10,643 bases of DNA from Planctomycetota bacterium (lineage in GTDB: Bacteria; Planctomycetota; Phycisphaerae; UBA1845): positions 1 through 10,643 of the forward strand of contig JAJRSP010000166.1 of the NCBI GenBank assembly GCA_024278775.1. The letters run 5' to 3'. The position numbers were made by a program, and so were the translations under genes. Each line of letters opens with the position of its first letter. Position 1 is the stretch's first letter. Below, in pieces: positions 1 through 4,921 of this stretch. The notes under the pieces are model-generated. The model made no database searches, was not told the DNA's origin, and was given only the letters and a program-made list of their open reading frames with translations.

Positions 1-156
1 CAGAAGCCGTTCGAGGCGAGCTGTGCTTTCATTGAGCGGCGGGCGGAGCAATACCCGACATCGAATGTGCGGATGAGTGAGCAATTCCGCGAGTACATAG
101 TGCCCGAGAAACCCGGTGGCTCCCGTGAGGAAAACTTCGAGAGGTGCACGGTTCAT
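1..156 (-). CDS. Extended SDR / thioester-reductase-like NAD(P)-binding protein, N-terminal fragment
   Basis: The gene starts with ATG at 156-154 and stays open to the left edge, giving 52 codons. The N-terminus is a short beta strand followed by TGATGFLG (residues 11-18). This is the glycine-rich GxxGxxG dinucleotide-binding turn of the extended SDR/epimerase superfamily, and the following helix (GHYVLAELL) and second strand (CRVLLRPP) complete the first beta-alpha-beta of a Rossmann fold. The 'TGATGFLG...VLLR' flavour is closest to the NAD_binding_4 (fatty acyl-CoA/thioester reductase) branch, but sugar epimerases and dehydratases share it, so the substrate cannot be named. Its ATG overlaps the TGA of the upstream radical SAM gene (ATGA), with AGAGG and GAAGG just before it inside that gene, so translational coupling is likely. 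It is probably the fourth gene of the minus-strand operon. The catalytic Tyr-x-x-x-Lys lies outside the window. Confidence 0.82.
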   Translation of the reverse strand, partial: MNRAPLEVFLTGATGFLGHYVLAELLTHPHIRCRVLLRPPLNESTARLERLL

Positions 157-2420
157 GCCTTCGCCTCTTGTATGTGCGGTGCGACGTCTTGGACGTTTCT
201 GCAACCACCCGCTTCTGATCCGGTGGATGGGGCGACCAGGGCACCGTTACAGGAAGAGCCCGCTCCGGCTGTGCATCCGAAGCAGTGCTTGGCGGTGTTG
301 ATGACGCGAGATCGAAGCAGGGATGCGTCAAGATCGCGAATATGAGCGGGAAGACCGTGGCTGAGTGGAATATCCAACACCTGATTGAAATCGCAGTCGT
401 ACAGGCGTCCGTCGTATCCCACCGATAGGGTATGCCGGCACATCAGACCCTCCACCGCATCAGGATTAAAGACACTCACAAGCTTATCCATGTAGTCTGC
501 CCATAGCCCTTCGCGAGTAAGGTAGTGTTCGAAGCGGTGGATGGGCATGTTGTTCATCACAAGAAGCCGGTCAAACACGATCCCATAGCGATCAAACAAG
601 TGGCTTTTGTATTGTTGTTCCAATGTGTCCTGCGGAGGACCAAGGTCAATCCCGGAGGGGTTGTAAACCAGATTCAATGTCAATCCCGATTGCGGTTTAC
701 CATAACCCATGCCATTGAGTTTCTGCAGCGCGGCGATGCTCTTGGTGAAGCTGCCAATGCCTCGTTGGCGATCCGCGACGTCTCCCTCATCAGACGGCAG
801 CGAGGCGGTGACCTGGATGCGGTGTTCGGCCAGGAACTCGGCCAGGTCTTCATGTCCCGGCTCGAAGAGGATCGTTAAGTTGCACCGATCTACCACTCGA
901 CATCCGGACTCAGAGGCCTCGCTTACCAGATACCGAAAATGGGGATTCATCTCCGGTGCGCCGCCGGTGACGTCAAGCGTTTCAATGCCGAGCTCACGCA
1001 CGGCATCCAGCACGAGGTCCACGGTTTCACGGGTCATCTCTTCCGTTCTATTGGGTCCGGCGTTGACATGACAATGGTGACAAGCCTGATTGCATCGCCA
1101 GCCGAGATTGACCATCAGCGTGGTCAGGCCGAGGGCGCGAAGCTCCAGAGGCTGACGGTTCGTGGCGTGCCCGGAGAAGCATCGTTTTCCGGTGTTCTCT
1201 ATCGCCTGGGCAGGAAGCACCGTGATTCCCCGCGTGGCGGTGGATGTTTCTGACTCATCACGTTCGGTCGGGGTTGGCCAACGTGTGGCGTCGGCGGGCA
1301 GGTCGTTACCGCCGAACAATGCTTCCAGCGAGCCCCATAGTTCTTGGAGCCACGTCTCGCTGGCTACGGCGATGCCGTTATCAAGATCGTTCAGCCAGAA
1401 CCGTGACCAGGCGCTACGTCGCCATGAGCGATACGTTGTTTTCGCCTCTTCTCCGGCCGTGCCTGGTTGCGGCGCGGGCAACCCGAAGGCGACATCACCT
1501 TTTTGGAACTGGATTTCCGACTCGGCTCCCGCGCAGAGGCAGTGGGAGAGCGCCACGGTCCGCGATGGTGTGTGGTACGTGAACGAAACCGCGACCAACG
1601 ACCCCGCCTGAATCAGCGACGCATTCGTCGGAAAAATAAGCTGGACGAAATGGCCCTCCAGGGTTTTGATCAGACGGGGATACTCGACAAAGGTGAATCC
1701 GCCGCGCTTGGCGTAGGCTTTTTCCACGCGCCATGCATCGCTGGAGATAACGTCAGCCACGATCGCCGCCTGCTCGGGAGGCAGCGATCGGGCGGGGACC
1801 GCCGGGGTCGTCACCATCGCTCGGCGCGGTAACGTCGGGTCGGGACCATCGTAGAACGGAGTGCCCCACTTGCATTGAGTGCAGCCCGCACAGAAGTAGA
1901 GACGCTGCAGCGACCAGTAGTAGTCTTCCCGCCATCGCCTACCGGCCTCCGTTTCCCCCAGGCGGGGTAGCTCTTGGAGGAAACGATCCCAGAGGGCTTT
2001 TTTGTGTTCGATGATGCGTCGGCTGGCGCGATCCCCATCGGTACCGGCTTGGGATTTCGGTGTGGACATCGGTCCGTTTAGATGCCGGACCAACGGATTG
2101 ACGCCGGGACCGGCGTGCATCGGATGAGCATACAGCGTTCGGGCCTTTCGCCGATCAAACAGGCAGACCACCGAAACGACGGCTCCGTCTACGATGGGTC
2201 CGCCACGGACCGGAAACATTAAACGGACCAGAGTGTCGGAGAGATCTTTGTACACAACGGGTTTGGAGTCGACACGCCAACCCTTGCGGTCGAGCACGAA
2301 GCGTAGTGCCTGCATCGGCGCGCTCTTGAGCACCGCTGGTATGATGTCTGCCGCGTTGGCTCGGTCTTCGCCGACGATCGGCAGCATACGGAGAGGGATG
2401 TCTCTATGCATACGGTGCAT
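153..2420 (-). CDS. ArsS-like radical SAM/Cys-rich protein fused to a duplicated N-terminal domain
   Basis: The gene encodes 755 residues. The last ~330 form a complete ArsS-type (rSAM/Cys-rich, DUF3641) enzyme. CNQACHHC, the CxxxCxxC [4Fe-4S]/SAM motif, has cysteines 443, 447 and 450; TGGAPEMNP (from 485) is the usual SAM-binding element. DUF3641 follows (LNLVYNPSG, NNMPIHRF, then Cys661 and LYDCDFNQ with Cys676), and the C-terminal cluster CFGCTAGAGSSC has cysteines 713, 716 and 724. Characterised ArsS transfers 5'-deoxyadenosine from SAM onto dimethylated arsenic in arsenosugar synthesis; that role here is inferred from family only. Residues 1 to ~420 are extra. They look like two copies of one ~160-residue unit (about 10-176 and 210-370), the first ending in CAGCTQC (Cys177/180/183). 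I do not recognise this domain. I chose ATG 2420 over the possible 2492 start because GGAGGGG lies 8 nt upstream (2435-2429) and it begins 2 nt after the cytochrome gene's stop. The longer start would overlap that gene by 70 nt. Confidence 0.85.
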   Translation of the reverse strand: MHRMHRDIPLRMLPIVGEDRANAADIIPAVLKSAPMQALRFVLDRKGWRVDSKPVVYKDLSDTLVRLMFPVRGGPIVDGAVVSVVCLFDRRKARTLYAHPMHAGPGVNPLVRHLNGPMSTPKSQAGTDGDRASRRIIEHKKALWDRFLQELPRLGETEAGRRWREDYYWSLQRLYFCAGCTQCKWGTPFYDGPDPTLPRRAMVTTPAVPARSLPPEQAAIVADVISSDAWRVEKAYAKRGGFTFVEYPRLIKTLEGHFVQLIFPTNASLIQAGSLVAVSFTYHTPSRTVALSHCLCAGAESEIQFQKGDVAFGLPAPQPGTAGEEAKTTYRSWRRSAWSRFWLNDLDNGIAVASETWLQELWGSLEALFGGNDLPADATRWPTPTERDESETSTATRGITVLPAQAIENTGKRCFSGHATNRQPLELRALGLTTLMVNLGWRCNQACHHCHVNAGPNRTEEMTRETVDLVLDAVRELGIETLDVTGGAPEMNPHFRYLVSEASESGCRVVDRCNLTILFEPGHEDLAEFLAEHRIQVTASLPSDEGDVADRQRGIGSFTKSIAALQKLNGMGYGKPQSGLTLNLVYNPSGIDLGPPQDTLEQQYKSHLFDRYGIVFDRLLVMNNMPIHRFEHYLTREGLWADYMDKLVSVFNPDAVEGLMCRHTLSVGYDGRLYDCDFNQVLDIPLSHGLPAHIRDLDASLLRSRVINTAKHCFGCTAGAGSSCNGALVAPSTGSEAGGCRNVQDVAPHIQEAKA

Positions 2421-2422
2421 GA

Positions 2423-3073
2423 TTAACGCCCCTCCGAACCACCTCGGGCGGCGTGCATGTCGAGACTCTGCAGGTAGGTGATGACCAGCCACATCTGCTC
2501 ACGTGCGAGGGTTTTCGAGAAAGAGGGCATGGCCGTGGTCTTTTGGTCCGGGTAGGAGATCACGTCACCGGTACCATCGCGGATGACGCGAAACCACTTC
2601 TTCGGGGCCCCACGGTGGATGGTGGCCGCGAACCGACTGCCGAATGTCTTGAAATCGTTGGCGGGATGACCGGGCAGGATGGACGGTCCATGTCCCCGCG
2701 CATCCTCACCGTGGCACCGCGCACAGTGAACTTGATAAATCACGGCCCCGCGACTGACTGCCTGTTTATCGCGATGGGCGTCAAATGGATTGTGGGTGCT
2801 GCTGAGTTGGGCGTCGAGCCGAAGCACTTCCTCCGGCGACATGCCACGCTCCTCCGACAGCCAATTGGCGAATGCCATGCGGCCATTGAGGTTGGTTTCG
2901 TTGACGAAGCGGAGGTAGTCCGCTTCGTCTTGAGGTGTGATGGCGACGGCCAGCGGCTGCGGTCCCGCACAATTGCCCAGCGACAGCACCAACGCCGGTA
3001 CCGCCAGTGCGGCGATTCGCCGAAGACCACCAGTATTCTGAAACCCTGCAACCATATCACGCTTGCCTTTCAT
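2423..3073 (-). CDS. Class I cytochrome c, probable lipoprotein
   Basis: The gene encodes 216 residues. A basic N-terminus and hydrophobic segment (about residues 18-33) end in LGNC with Cys35. This resembles a lipobox, although Asn at -1 is atypical, so it may instead be a plain signal or anchor. The haem-attachment motif CARCH (Cys117, Cys120, His121) is followed by GEDARGHGPS, typical of cbb3/soluble class I c-type domains. Met182 in AMPSFSKTL is the likely distal haem ligand, and the closing helix (MWLVITYLQSL) completes the fold. It therefore probably carries one covalent haem c outside the cytoplasmic membrane and passes electrons. The 80 residues between the anchor and the haem domain are not recognised. 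Start choice is open: ATG 3073, or ATG 3055 (Met7) with AAAGG upstream. It lies 16 nt after the VOC gene and 2 nt before the radical SAM gene, so co-transcription is very likely. Its redox partner is not visible. Confidence 0.85.
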   Translation of the reverse strand: MKGKRDMVAGFQNTGGLRRIAALAVPALVLSLGNCAGPQPLAVAITPQDEADYLRFVNETNLNGRMAFANWLSEERGMSPEEVLRLDAQLSSTHNPFDAHRDKQAVSRGAVIYQVHCARCHGEDARGHGPSILPGHPANDFKTFGSRFAATIHRGAPKKWFRVIRDGTGDVISYPDQKTTAMPSFSKTLAREQMWLVITYLQSLDMHAARGGSEGR

Positions 3074-3089
3074 GGGAATGTTCCAATTA

Positions 3090-3551
3090 TTACGTGTTGC
3101 TGCCTTGCGGCGGGGCGGAGGTTACCAGTTCGTATGCGGCCAGATACTCGGAGGCGAATTCAGGTGGAAACACCTCCAGCAGGTATTCGTTTTCGATCCA
3201 AAACTCAATTACGCGAAACACGCGTCGGCGATGTATTTCTGCACGCCACCCATACGTTCGGGCAATATCGAGGACCCGGTCGACATCGACGGGTACTTGG
3301 ATGGCTGTGTGCGCCCCCGTGAATCGCGCTGGTGCTTCGCTATCGAATAGTACGCACGGTTGTTCCGGTTCTCCAGGACGGAGTTCGATTTCTTTTCGGT
3401 ACAACTCAATGAGCGATCCGGCCTCACCGAATGTGACGAAGTAGCAGCCGGGATGAAGAAAATCAAATGAGGCTCCCTCGGCAAGCTCGGCTATCGCCTT
3501 CGCGGCTCGCTTTGGATCGTGAACGGGGATGGAAGTGTGAAATAACCGCAT
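3090..3551 (-). CDS. VOC (glyoxalase-fold) family protein
   Basis: The gene encodes 153 residues from ATG 3551. The sequence has the two-module beta-alpha-beta-beta-beta layout of the vicinal oxygen chelate superfamily. Module 1 opens with MRLFHTSIPV and closes with GSLIELY; module 2 opens with TGAHTAIQVPV and closes with IENEYLLEVFPPE. Residues His5, Glu49, His81 and Glu126 fall where VOC enzymes bind a divalent metal, the same order and similar spacing as E. coli glyoxalase I (His5, Glu56, His74, Glu122). It is therefore a plausible metalloenzyme, but VOC members range from lyases and dioxygenases to binding proteins, so the reaction cannot be assigned. The ArsI C-As lyase is also a VOC protein, which makes the ArsS-like neighbour suggestive; no ArsI-type cysteine pair is evident here. 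An upstream GTG at 3608 would add 19 residues after a GGGGG run. I preferred ATG 3551 because the conserved fold begins there, although no clear Shine-Dalgarno precedes it. Confidence 0.68.
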   Translation of the reverse strand: MRLFHTSIPVHDPKRAAKAIAELAEGASFDFLHPGCYFVTFGEAGSLIELYRKEIELRPGEPEQPCVLFDSEAPARFTGAHTAIQVPVDVDRVLDIARTYGWRAEIHRRRVFRVIEFWIENEYLLEVFPPEFASEYLAAYELVTSAPPQGSNT

Positions 3552-3868
3552 GGGCGGATTCAATCGTTTGCGTGTACCACAAAAGGCCTGCCCCTCTCCG
3601 AATAACACGGAACCCCCGTGCCGCCGGAAGAACCCCCAAAACCCAAGGCAGGCTCGTGCGAGACTATCTTCTTACTCCAATATTCGCAAGCTACATAGGG
3701 GATATCGGCTATCAGCCCGGTTTGCAGTAGGGGTTGGGGTGCCGATGCTGATACGCCGCTGTGACGTTAACTCCGTTTGTGTTTACTCCGGCAGATGGAA
3801 TCCCGTGGCCGTATCTGACCAGATTGGTCTTGTTTGCCAGCACTGTGGGAACGAGACGCCGTCTGGGG
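3552..3868. other. Intergenic region, probable promoter region of the VOC-cytochrome-radical SAM operon
   Basis: This 317-bp stretch lies between the end of the stress-protein gene and the VOC gene, both on the minus strand. No convincing gene was seen in it. It should carry the promoter of the leftward operon, but I found no good -35/-10 pair. The best minus-strand candidate, TTGCGA with a TAGTCT-like hexamer 17 nt later (within about 3660-3690), is weak. An 8-bp direct repeat GAACCCCC occurs at 3610-3617 and 3630-3637. A small hairpin GACCA-gat-TGGTC (3817-3829) lies 40 nt beyond the stress-protein stop but has no T-run, so it is not called a terminator. Confidence 0.5.
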
Positions 3869-4705
3869 CTAACTGTCGATTGGTGTTCGGCAGTCCGGCC
3901 CTACGATGACCATGGGATTGGGTAGCGTCTCCTGAATCATCTCCAGTTTGCTGCCGAATACGAGCTCGCTGATGAGTTTGTGGCCGGCGGCTCCAACGAC
4001 CACGAGGCTGTCGTGGGGGACGGCGTACAGATTCTCTTCCAGCGTTCCGACATCGTAAAACCTCCAATCCACGTCACTAGCGGACATGACTTCGGCCATA
4101 CCTGCCTCCGACAGGCTCTGTTCACAATCTTTCTTCGTGATACCATCAAGCTGCGTATGGATTGTAAAGGGGACTCGGGCAAGGCGAGCGATGGCCATGC
4201 CCGCTTTGACCGAAGTGGCTCCAAGCTTGGAACCGCCGAAGAATGCGGTCACATTCGTCCAGGGTTTGAATGACATGCTCGGGATGAAAATGGGAAAGTG
4301 TGCGTGTTTGACAAGGTTGCGAACCTTCGGGCCAATGTGGCCGAGACCGATACGGGTGGTTTGTTCGCAGATGACACGTGGGCATGCCATCATGGTCCAC
4401 TCGTCTGGAAGCAGCGGCATTGTGCCGGAGAGACGCTCCCTCGGCACGAAGAACTGGACGGCACACCTGGAGCCGGCGAGCACCTGCTCCGCATGTTCCC
4501 TGGCCGTGGCGGAGTGGGCCACGTATGAATGATCCAGTTGGATGGCCACTCGATTGCCGCCGAAGTCCATTCCGAACTGTGTGGTTTCCGGGATGTAAAT
4601 CGATAGCGACAGTCCGAACTGTTGCTGGCAAAAGTATACGGACTGCATAAGGTTTTCACGCCCCATCGGCGAGTTACGAAAGATGTGCAACAATGTGGTC
4701 TTCAT
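3869..4705 (-). CDS. Universal stress protein with tandem UspA domains
   Basis: The gene encodes 278 residues, the usual size for a two-domain universal stress protein. The C-terminal domain (about 150-270) begins with NVTAFFGGSKLG and ends with VVVGAAGHKLISELVFGS (residues 235-252). This matches exactly the G-2x-G-9x-G(S/T) ATP-binding signature of UspA proteins (Gly238, Gly241, Gly251-Ser252), followed by the typical closing strand PNPMVIVGP. The N-terminal domain (about 1-142) has the same outline, but its equivalent segment (GLGHIGPKVRNLVKHAHFPIFIP) lacks the GS element, so it is probably a non-binding copy. Such proteins are cytoplasmic ATP-binding modulators of stress survival; the target here is unknown. 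ATG 4705 has AGGAAG 6-7 nt upstream (4717-4712). The gene is divergent from the CLC gene, with a palindrome between them. Confidence 0.88.
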   Translation of the reverse strand: MKTTLLHIFRNSPMGRENLMQSVYFCQQQFGLSLSIYIPETTQFGMDFGGNRVAIQLDHSYVAHSATAREHAEQVLAGSRCAVQFFVPRERLSGTMPLLPDEWTMMACPRVICEQTTRIGLGHIGPKVRNLVKHAHFPIFIPSMSFKPWTNVTAFFGGSKLGATSVKAGMAIARLARVPFTIHTQLDGITKKDCEQSLSEAGMAEVMSASDVDWRFYDVGTLEENLYAVPHDSLVVVGAAGHKLISELVFGSKLEMIQETLPNPMVIVGPDCRTPIDS

Positions 4706-4921
4706 ATTGTTCTTCCTGCAAGATCAATACCTGTACGGTCGGTGCCTCGGGTTGTCAGGCGTTTGGCAACGGAATGCGCGACGTGGCATGGTACCATGTC
4801 ACGTGCGGACGACATAGCGCTGGCTTGTACCTCGCTGGCGGTGGTGCCATGCCCTCATTTTTCAGAATGAGCGGCGCTTCTCGGATAGCTGACGCCGCGG
4901 GTTTGCTTGGTGAGATCGAGA
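4706..4921. promoter_or_regulatory. Divergent intergenic region between the stress-protein and CLC genes
   Basis: This 216-bp region must serve the promoters of both divergent genes. It contains a 24-bp near-palindrome (4781-4804), a hairpin-capable repeat GTTGTC/GGCAAC (4751-4770, one mismatch), and a perfect 6-bp stem CTCATT/AATGAG with a 6-nt loop (4854-4871). A CTGACA hexamer on the minus strand (4759-4754) could be a -35 for the stress-protein gene, but the hexamer 17 nt beyond it (TACAGG) is a poor -10. GGTGA at 4909-4913 is the likely ribosome binding site of the CLC gene. Confidence 0.55.
4781..4804. promoter_or_regulatory. 24-bp near-perfect palindrome, candidate operator
   Basis: The half-sites ACGTGGCATGGT (4781-4792) and ACCATGTCACGT (4793-4804) are reverse complements at 11 of 12 positions. 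The only mismatch is the seventh pair from the centre. There is no spacer, and the inner 12 bp (CATGGTACCATG) are perfectly symmetric. The site lies 76 bp upstream of the stress-protein start and about 117 bp upstream of the CLC start. A dimeric regulator controlling one or both divergent genes is the simplest reading. No regulator gene lies in the window and I do not recognise the motif as a known box. Confidence 0.55.

Noticed and set aside
2421..2492. N-terminal extension of the radical SAM fusion from a start at 2492
   Set aside because: It would overlap the cytochrome gene by 70 nt and encode an Arg/His-rich stretch, whereas ATG 2420 has GGAGGGG at ideal spacing directly after the upstream stop.
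2453..3322. Plus-strand open frame of 289 codons opposite the cytochrome c gene
   Set aside because: It lies antisense to a gene with a clear CxxCH motif and spans the gap between two operon genes. Its translation is Arg/Gly-rich without any recognisable domain.
3584..3652. Inverted repeat GCCTGCC/GGCAGGC upstream of the VOC gene
   Set aside because: Only 7 bp with more than 50 bp between the arms, which is expected by chance in this composition.
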